DNA of 64,000 nt from Holophagales bacterium (GCA_016714815.1 JADKBZ010000001.1:558001-622000), one strand, 5' to 3'; numbered from the stretch's first letter, positions 16,894-25,413 are shown. Translations and numbers: made by a program. The notes: a model not told the origin generated them from the sequence alone.

Positions 16894-18480
16894 TTACGCC
16901 CCGGCCGGGACCTTCCGGAACCACTCTCCGATCCGCTCGGGAGTCTCCTTGAAGCAGGCTCCGTCGCCGATCCTCACGACGAGCCGGCCGTCGGGGGAGG
17001 AGCCCGCCACCGTGAAGCGCGTTCCGCCTCCGAGCGCGTTTCGCAGCTGCGCGGGCGCGTCGTCGCGAAGGCGGAGCGCCTCGCCGACGCGGTAGCCCGC
17101 GAGCTCGCGCCGGGGCGTCAGGAGGATCGTCCCGCCCGCGACGTTCGGGACGATCTGGGGCCCGGCGCTCTCGGGAGGGGACGCGAGGTCGTGGAGCCAC
17201 TGCCGCTCGGAGATGCCGATCGCGTCGAGCTGGTCCTCCACCTTGCGCAGGTCTTCCTCGCCGGCGATCCGGTCGAGGTAGAAGTAGCGGAGGGCGCGCT
17301 GGAGGAGCTCCTTCGGAGAGTCCTCGAACGAGCGCGTCTCCTCGGTCCGGCGGTCGACGACCTCCACCCTCTCGACGTAGCCGAGGAGCTCGATGAGCGT
17401 CCGCCGGGTGAAGGCGATCCGCTCGCGCCCGTCGCGGCCGATCTCCCGCCGGCGCGCGAGCCCCTCGAGCGTCGCGTGGAGCTTCGCCAGCTTCGGGAGG
17501 AACCCCCGGACGCCCCCCACGCGCGCGAGCCGTCCGAAGAGCGGCGCGACGCGCTGGCCGCCGTACGCCTGCCCGTGCAGCGAGAACGCCGGCTGCTCGC
17601 CGTAGACGAGGAGCGCGAGCATCTCGGCGTACTCGGCCTCGGACGGCGGGCTCACGTACTTGTAGGCCGTGAAGCGGTCCTTGTAGGCCGGGGAGAGGGG
17701 CGACCGCCCGGCGTACTCGGCCGGGTTCATCGTGGCGAAGACGCGGAAGCCCTCGTGCACCGGCTCTCCTCCGGCCCCGAGGACCCGGCCGTCCCCTTCG
17801 GTCAGGACGAGCGACGGAGGGCGCTCGAGGACGGGGTTCAGGCGCTCGAGGACCTGCGGCTCGCCGAGGTTGAGCTCGTCGAGGATGAGCCACCGCCCCT
17901 CGCGCATCGCCACCGGCACCACGCCGTCCTGCCAGCGCCACTCGGGGACGTCGATCCCCTCGGCGGCCGCGACCTTCTGCGACTCGAGGAGCGAGAGCCC
18001 CCGCCCCTGGCGCCGGGCCCGCTCGACGATCGCCCGCGAGGCCTCGGTCAGCTGCCCGGCGTCGCTGAGGAGCGCACCGAAGCTCGCCTCGAGCCGTCCG
18101 TCGTTCGGCACGTACCGGCCGATCAGCTCGGAGGTGTCGGTCTGGCCGCTCAGGTTGAGGCGCGACACGGGCGTGCCGGTCACCGAGGCGAGGTACTCGA
18201 TCGAGCTCGTCTTCGAGGTCGAGGTCTCTCCTTCGAGGAGGCACGGCTCGCGCAGCCGAATCGCCGTCGCGAGCTTCTCGAGGAGCTCGGCCGTCCGGCG
18301 GTCGAGCGTGAAATGGGTGAACCGCTCGGGGCGCGGCACGAGGGGGCCGCTCTCTCCGCGGAGGGGAAGCTCCATCTCGAGGACGTGAACGCGCCGCTTC
18401 TCCGTGTCGACCGCCACCGGCGGGAGGCCGCCGGAGGCCGGCCTCGCCGACTCGCGGCTCGTGAGGGGGAGCCCGTCCAC
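16894..18480 (-). CDS. MoxR-like AAA+ ATPase (AAA_5), last gene of the six-gene operon
   Basis: A 528-residue AAA+ ATPase of the dynein-related/MoxR group. Walker A is GETSTSKTS (84-92), in which Lys90-Thr91 stand in the KT/KS positions. The long segment between Walker A and B is as in VWA-associated ATPases. Walker B is WLILDELNL (197-205), sensor 1 is VFATMNP (247-253) and SPAYKDRF (263-270) carries the likely arginine finger. The C-terminal 180 residues are not a recognised domain. Proteins like this work with VWA partners as metal-insertion or remodelling chaperones; here the partner is probably the gene ending 9 bases upstream. It is the promoter-distal member of the operon starting at 25372. 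Confidence 0.88.
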   Translation of the reverse strand: MDGLPLTSRESARPASGGLPPVAVDTEKRRVHVLEMELPLRGESGPLVPRPERFTHFTLDRRTAELLEKLATAIRLREPCLLEGETSTSKTSSIEYLASVTGTPVSRLNLSGQTDTSELIGRYVPNDGRLEASFGALLSDAGQLTEASRAIVERARRQGRGLSLLESQKVAAAEGIDVPEWRWQDGVVPVAMREGRWLILDELNLGEPQVLERLNPVLERPPSLVLTEGDGRVLGAGGEPVHEGFRVFATMNPAEYAGRSPLSPAYKDRFTAYKYVSPPSEAEYAEMLALLVYGEQPAFSLHGQAYGGQRVAPLFGRLARVGGVRGFLPKLAKLHATLEGLARRREIGRDGRERIAFTRRTLIELLGYVERVEVVDRRTEETRSFEDSPKELLQRALRYFYLDRIAGEEDLRKVEDQLDAIGISERQWLHDLASPPESAGPQIVPNVAGGTILLTPRRELAGYRVGEALRLRDDAPAQLRNALGGGTRFTVAGSSPDGRLVVRIGDGACFKETPERIGEWFRKVPAGA

Positions 18481-18489
18481 GGCGGCAGT

Positions 18490-20280
18490 TTACGGTGGCC
18501 CGGAGTGCGCGGGATCGCGGAAGGACGCGGGGTCGGCGAGGATCGCCTCGAGGAGGTCGCCGAGGACCCTGGGGAGATCGTCCGCGCGGATCCCCGCGAT
18601 CGACGTCGGGTAGAAGTCGCGCACGTGCTCCGTCCCGTCGCCGAGGCCGAGGCCGACGAGGTTCTGCGCCGTCTCCGCCCGGATCCGCGCCACCGCCGCG
18701 CGGAGATCGGCCGCGTCGCTGCGCAGACCTTCCGGCAAGCCATCGGAGAGGACGAGGAGGAACGCGTCGCCCCCCGCGCGCGCCGCCAGGCGGGCTGACG
18801 CGGCGAGGAGGCACGGTCCGTCGTCGTTCCACTCCGGGTGGTTGCGTCCACCCGGGTTCGACCCCTCCACCTCTCCGCGCATCCCGGCCATCCGGAGGCG
18901 GACGGCCGCTCCGAGTGCCTCGTCGAATGCCTTGAGGACGATCGGCTCGTCCTGGAAGCCGAGGACCTCGAACGGGACGTCGAGCCGCGCGAGCGACTCG
19001 GCGAGGAGAACCGCGGCGCGGAACGTCTCCTCGACCTTCCCGCCGAAGCGCATGGAGCCGGAGAGGTCGACGAGGAGGGTGATGGCAGTGTCGCGCCGCC
19101 CCGGCAGGCTCCGCTTCCCGAAGAGGCGCGGGTTCGACTCGGGGACGCCGGCCGCGCGGCGCGCCGTCCAGCGAAAGACCGAAGGGAGATGGATCCGGCT
19201 TCCGGAAGACGCGAGTCTCGTTCGGCTCCGGGATGTCGGGCGCAGGATCTCCTCGAGCCTCGAGACGAGCCCTTCCTCGAGGCTGCGGACACTCTCGCGG
19301 GCGGCGTCGTACGGGTTGCGGCTCGCCGCGAGGGCGGCGGTCCGCGCGCCGATCTCCCGCATCTCCGCGGCCGAGCGTTCCCGTTCGACGCGCGTCGAAC
19401 GTTCCGCGTGGCTCTCGGGCCGGAGCGGGTCGAGAGCGCCGTCCCGCGTCCGGGTGAGCGCGTCCTCGAGCGCCCGGAGCGACTCCGGAGTCCGCCGCGC
19501 GGCGTCGCGCGTCACGAGCGGGCGAAGGACGGGCCAGATCCGTTCCCAGACGATCCGGTAGCGCTCGATCGCGGACGCTTTCACCTCGTCCTCGCCGGCG
19601 CCCTCCGGCGGCAGGGTCCGCTCGAGAAGCTCGACGTCGGGCGCGATCCGCGCGTAGACGCGCGCCGCCTCCGGGTCGAGCGAGGCGAGGAAATCGGCGG
19701 CGGCGTCGGTGCCGCCGGCCGGCCCGGAGCCGAGGTGGGGCGCGTAGACGACGAGGTTGGCGACCTGGACGAAGAGGGGCGCCTCTGAAAATCCCGCGAG
19801 GCCTGACGCCTCGACCGCCTCGCGGACGGAGTCGCGCCGCGCCGCGTCGAGCCAGATGCCGGCCCCCGCGAACCGGCGTCTCACCACCTCGTCCACGGCC
19901 CGCTCTTCCGTCGAGCTGAGGAGGAGGTGGAAGCCGGGCTGCGCCAGGACCTCGTCCGGGACGAAGCCGCCGTGTCGCGTGATCGCGACGTGGCCCGCCT
20001 CGTGCGCCGCCTTCCCCTTGGCGACCTCCTCGGGCATCTCGAGGAGGCGCGGCGGGAGGTGGACCCAGGTCCGGGCGATCCGGCCGCGCTCTCCGGCGTC
20101 GTGTCCTCCGGGGCCGTGCTCCTGCCAGGTGAACCACTCCTCGTCGACGTCCTTTCCCTCGGCGGCGAGCCGGGCGCGGACGGTGGGCGAAGCCTCTGTC
20201 GTCACCTCGAGCCCGGGCCGGGCGCAGACGGTCCGGACGATGAGGCGGAGCCGTTCCTCCAGGGCCGCGCGGGCGTCCAC
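18490..20280 (-). CDS. VWA-domain protein with N-terminal HEAGH motif
   Basis: A 596-residue protein. The C-terminal third is a von Willebrand A domain with an intact MIDAS: DLSGSM (405-410), a following conserved Thr/Asp region and VLSDGLPEG. The N-terminal half resembles the metal-chelatase-associated CobT/NorD-like fold, and has AAHEAGHVA (His93-Glu94-His97), an HExxH-type zinc motif, with an acidic ERAVDE at 126-131 as a possible third ligand. A putative zinc-protease-like or metal-binding head on a VWA partner of the MoxR ATPase is inferred. It starts 3 bases after the PurA-like stop and ends 9 bases before the ATPase, so the pair are almost certainly co-expressed. Confidence 0.85.
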   Translation of the reverse strand: MDARAALEERLRLIVRTVCARPGLEVTTEASPTVRARLAAEGKDVDEEWFTWQEHGPGGHDAGERGRIARTWVHLPPRLLEMPEEVAKGKAAHEAGHVAITRHGGFVPDEVLAQPGFHLLLSSTEERAVDEVVRRRFAGAGIWLDAARRDSVREAVEASGLAGFSEAPLFVQVANLVVYAPHLGSGPAGGTDAAADFLASLDPEAARVYARIAPDVELLERTLPPEGAGEDEVKASAIERYRIVWERIWPVLRPLVTRDAARRTPESLRALEDALTRTRDGALDPLRPESHAERSTRVERERSAAEMREIGARTAALAASRNPYDAARESVRSLEEGLVSRLEEILRPTSRSRTRLASSGSRIHLPSVFRWTARRAAGVPESNPRLFGKRSLPGRRDTAITLLVDLSGSMRFGGKVEETFRAAVLLAESLARLDVPFEVLGFQDEPIVLKAFDEALGAAVRLRMAGMRGEVEGSNPGGRNHPEWNDDGPCLLAASARLAARAGGDAFLLVLSDGLPEGLRSDAADLRAAVARIRAETAQNLVGLGLGDGTEHVRDFYPTSIAGIRADDLPRVLGDLLEAILADPASFRDPAHSGPP

Positions 20281-20283
20281 CTT

Positions 20284-21744
20284 TCAGCTCTCTCCGAAGA
20301 AGAGCGTCTCCGCTGCGGACGGGCCGACGGAGGCGAGGACGACCGGCGTGCCGAGCCCGTCGGGCGAAGCGAGGAAGCGGAGGAAATCGCGGGCCTGGGG
20401 AGGAAGGTCGCCAGGGGTGCGGCACGAGGAGAGCTCTCCCTCCCACCCCGGCCGCTCTTCGTAGACCGGCCGGCAGCGTTCGAGGTGCCGCGCGTTGGCG
20501 ACCAGACCCGCCGGCGCGCCGTCGACCTCGTAGCGGGTGGCAAGGCGGACGTTCCCGAGACCGGAGAGCCGGTCGAGATGGGTCACGGCGAGCGCGACGG
20601 GCTCCGCGGCCGCGACGGAGAGGGCGTACCGGAGCGCGACGAGGTCGAGTGGCCCGGCGCGCATCGCCCCCTGCCACGGATTCGGGACGTTGTGCGGCTC
20701 GGGGAGCGCCTCGGTCAGGTCGGGGTCCTCCGTCACGAACGGACCCGCCCCGTGCCGCGTGGCGTAGGCCCGCGTGATCCCGAGCCGGAAGAGCGGGCGC
20801 CCCGGGGCGATGCGGGCCGCGAGGCGTTCGGCCGGAGCGAACGTCGTGTCGGTGGCGGTGACGTGAGGGACGAATCCGCGCGTGGCGTCGAGGAGAACGC
20901 CGTGGGCGCCTTCGAAGAGAACGGGCACGCCGCGGCCGAGCTCTTCCTCGACCTCCGCCGCGAGCTCGCGTTCGCCTGCGAACCGGACCCCGGCGAGCCC
21001 TTCGGACATCGAGGCGGCGAGCGCCGCGAGGACGGATCCCGCGGACCCGGCGTCGTCGTCGCCGCCGCCGCTGTCGCAGTCGCTGCCGAGCCGGCGGATC
21101 TCCGCGAGGTGTCGCGCGAGCTCGCCGCCGTTCTCGCCGTTCTCTCCGCCATGTGCCGTCCGGCTTTCCCCACGACCGCCTTCCTCCGCGAGCTGCTCGG
21201 CGTGATCGAGCGCCACGGCGCGCTGCCGGCGGAGCTTGCCGACGAGGATCGACGGGTCGAGCAGATCCCCGGCGAAGATCGCCTCGCTCCCGCGGGCGGC
21301 CGCGTCCCGCACCGCCTCGCCGACGCCGCGGCCGCAGCTGCCGTGGCGCCGGGCGCCGCGCGCCAGCTCGCGCATCCGTCCGACGAGCCTGTGGAACGGC
21401 GTCACGATGCGGCAGAGCGGGTCGACCCGGAGCCGGGCGCGTCCGTCCGGGGCACCCACGAGCGCGAGCGCCTCCGCCTCCCGGCCGAGCGCGAGAGGGT
21501 CGATGAGCATCTCGCGGGCGATCCACCCGCGCGTCCCGGCGACGAGCATTCCCGACGGGAACTGCGCGAAGCAGTGGACGCGCCCTTCCGGGGTGACGAC
21601 GTGGTGGGCGGCCTGCGGCCCGCCGCCGAAGCGGACGACGGTCCGCGCGCCGGTGCGCCGGACGAGCGCGTCGACGACCTTCCCCTTTCCCTCGTCGCCG
21701 AAGCCGAGGCCGACGCAGGCGACGAGGCCGGAGGGCTCCGTCAC
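20284..21744 (-). CDS. Divergent adenylosuccinate synthetase (PurA) paralogue
   Basis: PurA joins IMP and aspartate with GTP; this 486-residue protein is clearly of that family but unusual. Conserved parts: FGDEGKGKVVDALV (GDEGKGK at 16-22, catalytic Asp), the PQAAHHVV segment keeping the catalytic His of NAGH, SCGRGVGEA, LFEGAHGVLLDATRGFVPHVTATDTT, ITRAYATRHGAGPF and VTHLD, which in PurA contacts guanine. Differences: altered IMP/Asp loops, and a Gly/Asp/Glu-rich insert around residues 186-236 that makes it about 50 residues longer than usual. The GTG start overlaps the upstream stop by 4 bases (GTGA). Its place in an AAA/VWA/kinase operon argues for a specialised ligase rather than housekeeping purine synthesis. 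Confidence 0.85.
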   Translation of the reverse strand: MTEPSGLVACVGLGFGDEGKGKVVDALVRRTGARTVVRFGGGPQAAHHVVTPEGRVHCFAQFPSGMLVAGTRGWIAREMLIDPLALGREAEALALVGAPDGRARLRVDPLCRIVTPFHRLVGRMRELARGARRHGSCGRGVGEAVRDAAARGSEAIFAGDLLDPSILVGKLRRQRAVALDHAEQLAEEGGRGESRTAHGGENGENGGELARHLAEIRRLGSDCDSGGGDDDAGSAGSVLAALAASMSEGLAGVRFAGERELAAEVEEELGRGVPVLFEGAHGVLLDATRGFVPHVTATDTTFAPAERLAARIAPGRPLFRLGITRAYATRHGAGPFVTEDPDLTEALPEPHNVPNPWQGAMRAGPLDLVALRYALSVAAAEPVALAVTHLDRLSGLGNVRLATRYEVDGAPAGLVANARHLERCRPVYEERPGWEGELSSCRTPGDLPPQARDFLRFLASPDGLGTPVVLASVGPSAAETLFFGES

Positions 21745-22760
21745 CCGCCCGCTTGATCCGCGCGGCCGCTCACCGCTCCCGCGCCATGGCTCGCGGCGTG
21801 GTCCGTCCCAGGGCCGTGATCCACGGCCCTGTCCGTTACCGCGCGGTACTGCCCCCACGCCGCGGCCGCCTCGGCGAAGCGGCGCAGGCAGATCCCGTCG
21901 CTGAGGAGGAACGTCCGGTAACCGAGGGTTTCCATGAGGCGGACGTCGCAGAAGTCCGCCAGGCTCGGCGTTCCTTTCTGCTCCACGCCCTGGAAGACCC
22001 GAGACGCCAGGATCGTCTCCGGGTCGATTGCGACGAGCTCTTCGAGCGCCGGGAGCATCTCGGCGGGGTTCCCGCCGAGGTTGACCATCAGGTCGTCGCG
22101 CGCCGCCATCAGCCGGCACCCCGCGAGCCCCGACCGTCCGGCGGAGCGTACGAACTCCATTCCCGCGGGCGACTCGATCTTGAGGACCGGCCGGACCCCG
22201 GGGAGGAGCTTTCGAACGGCCTCGATGTCGTCCGGTCCCTCGACGAACGAGAGCATCACGTCGAGGATCCCGAGCGAGGCGCAGGCGTCGAGGTACTCCT
22301 CGTCCTCCTCGGTCAGATAGCCCTTCACCTCGAGCCGCCGCGCGTGGACGTTGACGGCCTGCCCCTGCCCGACGGCGTTTGCCGGGGGAGGGTCGACGAA
22401 GACCCTGTTCCCGCGCACCTCGACGATCTCCGACGACTCGCCTCCCCGGAAGACGATCCGGGCGGGGAGCTCCACCACGATCTCGTGGTTCAGGACGATG
22501 TCGCCGAAGGTGGGGACCGCCCACTGGACGATCCGGAGCTGGCGCCCCTTCAGGTCGATCCAGAGCCGCTTCCCCGCGCGTTCCGCCTCGGCGGCGACCC
22601 GCTCCAGCGTCTCGCGCGGAGACCACGGGGAGCGGGCCCCCACGTTGAACCGCGCCCCGGCGACGGAAGGAGAGGCGAGGATCTGCCGGAGCAGCGGCGT
22701 CTGGTGCGCCGCCGGGAGCGTGGCCAGGAGCGACACCTCGAGCGTCGAGGGCGGGGGCAC
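21741..22760 (-). CDS. Truncated pyruvate-kinase-like TIM-barrel protein
   Basis: A 339-residue protein whose ordered motifs match the pyruvate kinase A domain: ARFNVG (36-41, the R-x-N of the phosphate/K+ site), LWIDLKGRQLRI (67-77), a small beta-rich region where the B domain should be, YLTEEDEEYL, LKIESP (193-198, KIE with the catalytic Lys and metal Glu), MAARDDLMV (218-226), TPSLADFCDV (264-273) and FLLSDGIC (284-291). The C-terminal allosteric domain of true pyruvate kinases is absent, as is the ARGDLG glycine. The enzyme may transfer phosphate to or from an enol-type substrate. The GTG at 22760 has a GGAGGG site 5 bases upstream; the stop overlaps the PurA-like start. Confidence 0.75.
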   Translation of the reverse strand: MPPPSTLEVSLLATLPAAHQTPLLRQILASPSVAGARFNVGARSPWSPRETLERVAAEAERAGKRLWIDLKGRQLRIVQWAVPTFGDIVLNHEIVVELPARIVFRGGESSEIVEVRGNRVFVDPPPANAVGQGQAVNVHARRLEVKGYLTEEDEEYLDACASLGILDVMLSFVEGPDDIEAVRKLLPGVRPVLKIESPAGMEFVRSAGRSGLAGCRLMAARDDLMVNLGGNPAEMLPALEELVAIDPETILASRVFQGVEQKGTPSLADFCDVRLMETLGYRTFLLSDGICLRRFAEAAAAWGQYRAVTDRAVDHGPGTDHAASHGAGAVSGRADQAGG

Positions 22761-22774
22761 GTCGCGCCCTCCGC

Positions 22775-24235
22775 TCAGAGCCTCTTCGACCGTCCGCCCC
22801 GCTTCGTCTCCGCGGGACGGTCGAGCGGCAGCGGCTTCGTCACCTTCGCGAGGGCGGCTCCCGAGGCAAGGGCCCCGAGCGCCTCGGCCGTCTGGCTCCG
22901 GCGCGTCTCGGTCTGGCCGCGTTCGGTCATGTGCTCTAGGTACTCGGAGAGGTCGCGGCCGCCGCTCAGGGCGAGGACGCCGAGGATGACGTCGGCGATC
23001 GCCTTCGGGTCGTCGATGAGGAGGATGTTCTCGGCGGGGAGGACGCTCGCCCACTGCGCCTTGATCGTCGCGTCCTGGTATCCCGCGTACCGCGACGTCT
23101 CGTCGGCCGCGGCCCTGCGCTCGCGCGGGTCGTAGTCGAACGCGAAGGCGGGGACGTCGCTCGTCTCGCCGGTCTCCCCGTGCCTGGAGACGACGCCCGA
23201 GAAGTGCTGGACCTTCCCGTTCACCTCGAGCTCCACCTGGAACTCGGTCGGCTTGCGGCTGTCCTCGTGGAACGCGTAGTTGCGGACCCAGACCCGGTAG
23301 CGCCCCTTCGGGGCGGTGCCGCGGGCCCACCGCGTGTTCTCCACCGGCTTGGTGGTCTCGCCGTGGACGTTCCGGTCGACGTCCAGCTCGCCGCCGCAGG
23401 TCGCCCTCTTGTTTCCGAAGAAGATGTGCTCCCCGGCGGGCGTCTCGACGTGGAGGTCGAGGTCGTTGCGGTTGTTCCACACCAGCGAGGCGCGGATGTC
23501 GACGCCGGCGTGCATGCCGCCCGCCTCCACGACGCGGCGCTGGATCTCGGCGTCGATGTCGGCCCGCCGCTCCTCCCACGTCGCCCGCGGGTAGATGAGG
23601 AAGACGTCGAACCGCTCCTGCAGCTCGCGGAAGACCTCGCGCGAGTCGAGGTCGGCGGGGAGGGCGTCCCCGACGAAGCGCTTCACGTGCTCCTTCGCCA
23701 CCTTCGGGTAGAAGCCCTCGTCGCCGACGAAGAAGAGGTAGCCCTTCCTGCCGCTCGCCAGACAGTGGAGCTTCGTGTGGCGCGCGTAGTAGTAGGCCGC
23801 GAGCTCGTACGTCTCCTGCCCGGTCCCGCCCCCGCCCTCCTCGAGCCAGAACTTCCCGAGGACCGCGTCGAGCCGGTTGTCGGCCTCGAACTGGCCGACC
23901 TGGAGCGGCGCCTGGTCGACCGTCGCGTCGCCGATCGCGGCGAAGCTCAGTGCCGGCTCCGGCACGTAGGCCCGCATGTTGATCTGCCCCATCAGCATCG
24001 GCATCTTTTCGTAGACGATCTTGGCGTCGTTGCCCCGCGAGCGGGTCACGTCGAACGCGACGACGATCGGGGTCGCCTGGACGCACTCGCGCGAGGTGCC
24101 GAGGGGGCTGAGGTCGGGGTGGACCTCGCGCCGGGCGGCGTCGCCCGCCGCCGGGGCGCCGTGAAAGGTGAACGCGTCCTCGCGCGTCGACCGGGCCCGT
24201 TCCGCCACGTCGCCGTCGTAGAAACCGCCGCCCAT
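22775..24235 (-). CDS. VWA-like protein with DUF2135 domain
   Basis: A 486-residue cytoplasmic protein. Residues 55-215 look like a VWA fold: IVVAFDVTRSRGND (57-70) gives a DxTxS MIDAS, a Thr variant of the common DxSxS, and GYLFFVGDEGFY and FDVFLIYPR are later strands. Residues 246-345 match the DUF2135 domain: IRASLVWNNRNDLDLHVETP, then GNKRATCGGELDVD, as in YfaP-type proteins that follow VWA domains. The C-terminal tail is Lys/Arg-rich. No signal peptide is seen. It lies 21 bases after the J-domain/kinase gene and 14 bases before the pyruvate-kinase-like gene. A scaffold that presents or senses a partner in a metal-dependent way is inferred. Confidence 0.8.
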   Translation of the reverse strand: MGGGFYDGDVAERARSTREDAFTFHGAPAAGDAARREVHPDLSPLGTSRECVQATPIVVAFDVTRSRGNDAKIVYEKMPMLMGQINMRAYVPEPALSFAAIGDATVDQAPLQVGQFEADNRLDAVLGKFWLEEGGGGTGQETYELAAYYYARHTKLHCLASGRKGYLFFVGDEGFYPKVAKEHVKRFVGDALPADLDSREVFRELQERFDVFLIYPRATWEERRADIDAEIQRRVVEAGGMHAGVDIRASLVWNNRNDLDLHVETPAGEHIFFGNKRATCGGELDVDRNVHGETTKPVENTRWARGTAPKGRYRVWVRNYAFHEDSRKPTEFQVELEVNGKVQHFSGVVSRHGETGETSDVPAFAFDYDPRERRAAADETSRYAGYQDATIKAQWASVLPAENILLIDDPKAIADVILGVLALSGGRDLSEYLEHMTERGQTETRRSQTAEALGALASGAALAKVTKPLPLDRPAETKRGGRSKRL

Positions 24236-24256
24236 GAGGGCCTCCTTTTCGCCGGG

Positions 24257-25372
24257 CTAGACCCGGAACTCGACGAAGCTGTGGGGGCCGTAGAGCTCCT
24301 CGCGGGCCAGCCCCACCTCGCGGTAGATCTCCCACGCGTCCTGCGCCCTCTGGCGCGGGCTGGGGAGGGTCATGAAGGAGAGGATCCTCGCGAGGCGCCC
24401 CGGAACGGAAGCGGGGAGCTCGCCCGTCGCGGGGTCGCCGCCCAGGAGGGTGACCATCGTCTTCCCGGCGGAATAGAGGTCCGAGGCCGGGACGGGCGGC
24501 TTGCGCTCGCCCACCTCGGGAGGGCTGTAGAGCTCGTTCAGCGTCCGGAAACCCTCGCCCGTCCGCGCGGGCTCGACCACCGCGGCCGTCCAGTCGATCA
24601 CGAAGACGTTGTGGTCGGGGGGGTGGACCATCACGTGAGCCGGTTCCACGTTCCCGTGGACGACTCCCTTGCTGTGGGCGAACCCGAGGACCGACAGGAG
24701 CCGCGCCAGGATCCACGCGGCGTGCTCGGCCGGGACGCCGGCCGGGAGCTTCTCCCTGAGGGTCGTTCCGTCGAAGGCGTCGATCTCGCGGAGGACGACG
24801 CCGTTGCGGTCGCCGCTCTTGAACTGGTCGAGGAGAACCGGCAGATGCTTGCTCTGGGCCGACGGCGTTCCCTTGAGCCTTCCGAGAACGCGGGCCTCGT
24901 TCCTCACGAGATCGTTGTCCTCCGCCTCGCGCGCGAGCTTGAGGACGACCCGCGAGTCGGGCCCGTCCCCCTCGAGGCAGGTCCCGCGGTAGAGGGGCCC
25001 GACGTCTCCCTCGACGAAGGGGCGGGTGGCGACGCGGTACGTCTTCCGCGCCGTCTTCACCTCCATCGTCTCCTCCCCCGCGGGCAGGTCCGGAGCGTCC
25101 CGCTGGCCCCAGGTCCCGTTTGCGAGCTTCACCTCGGCGCGCCCGCGAAAGGAGGTGAGCCGCCGGAACGCCTCCCCGGCGACGTCCCTCTCGTCCGGGT
25201 CGGACGATCCGTGGAAGCGGTCGGGGTGGCACGCCCGGGCGAGCCGCCGAAACGTCGCGTCGAGCGCCTCGTCCCGGCTCCCGCCGTCGGCGGTCTCGAG
25301 CGTGCCGAAGACGTCCTCGGGTCCCATCGCCCCGACGAGCGCGTCGTAGAGCTGTACCAGCCCGGGGTCCAT
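24257..25372 (-). CDS. J-domain fused to a protein-kinase-like domain
   Basis: A 371-residue protein, first gene of the operon. Residues about 5-75 form a J-domain with the DnaK-stimulating HPD tripeptide at 49-51 (ARACHPDRFHG). A kinase-like domain follows (about 105-345): VVLKLAREA with the ATP Lys145, Glu159 in the C-helix, the catalytic loop changed to VVHGNVEPAHVMV (Asp of HRD replaced by Asn), and VIDWTAAV where DFG becomes DWT. Such HGN kinases are usually weak or inactive, so a signalling or adaptor role is likely. It would recruit DnaK to whatever the VWA/AAA partners handle. The ATG is only 9 bases from a -10 element, implying a leaderless or near-leaderless message. Confidence 0.85.
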   Translation of the reverse strand: MDPGLVQLYDALVGAMGPEDVFGTLETADGGSRDEALDATFRRLARACHPDRFHGSSDPDERDVAGEAFRRLTSFRGRAEVKLANGTWGQRDAPDLPAGEETMEVKTARKTYRVATRPFVEGDVGPLYRGTCLEGDGPDSRVVLKLAREAEDNDLVRNEARVLGRLKGTPSAQSKHLPVLLDQFKSGDRNGVVLREIDAFDGTTLREKLPAGVPAEHAAWILARLLSVLGFAHSKGVVHGNVEPAHVMVHPPDHNVFVIDWTAAVVEPARTGEGFRTLNELYSPPEVGERKPPVPASDLYSAGKTMVTLLGGDPATGELPASVPGRLARILSFMTLPSPRQRAQDAWEIYREVGLAREELYGPHSFVEFRV

Positions 25373-25381
25373 GAACCGGAC

Positions 25382-25410
25382 AGTTTAGGGAGGGCCGGGA
25401 CACGCGTAAA
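25382..25410 (-). promoter_or_regulatory. Candidate promoter of the six-gene operon
   Basis: On the minus strand TTTACG (25410-25405) is followed after 17 bases by TAAACT (25387-25382). Both match sigma-70 consensus at 4 of 6 positions. The -10 ends 9 bases before the first ATG, so the transcript would be leaderless or nearly so. The direct-repeat array at 25414-25469 abuts the -35. Confidence 0.5.
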
Positions 25411-25413
25411 GGA

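Noticed and set aside
20284..22626. Longer version of the PurA-like gene reaching 22626
   Set aside because: The upstream part overlaps the PK-like gene and lacks family similarity; the GTG at 21744 begins right at the conserved N-terminus.
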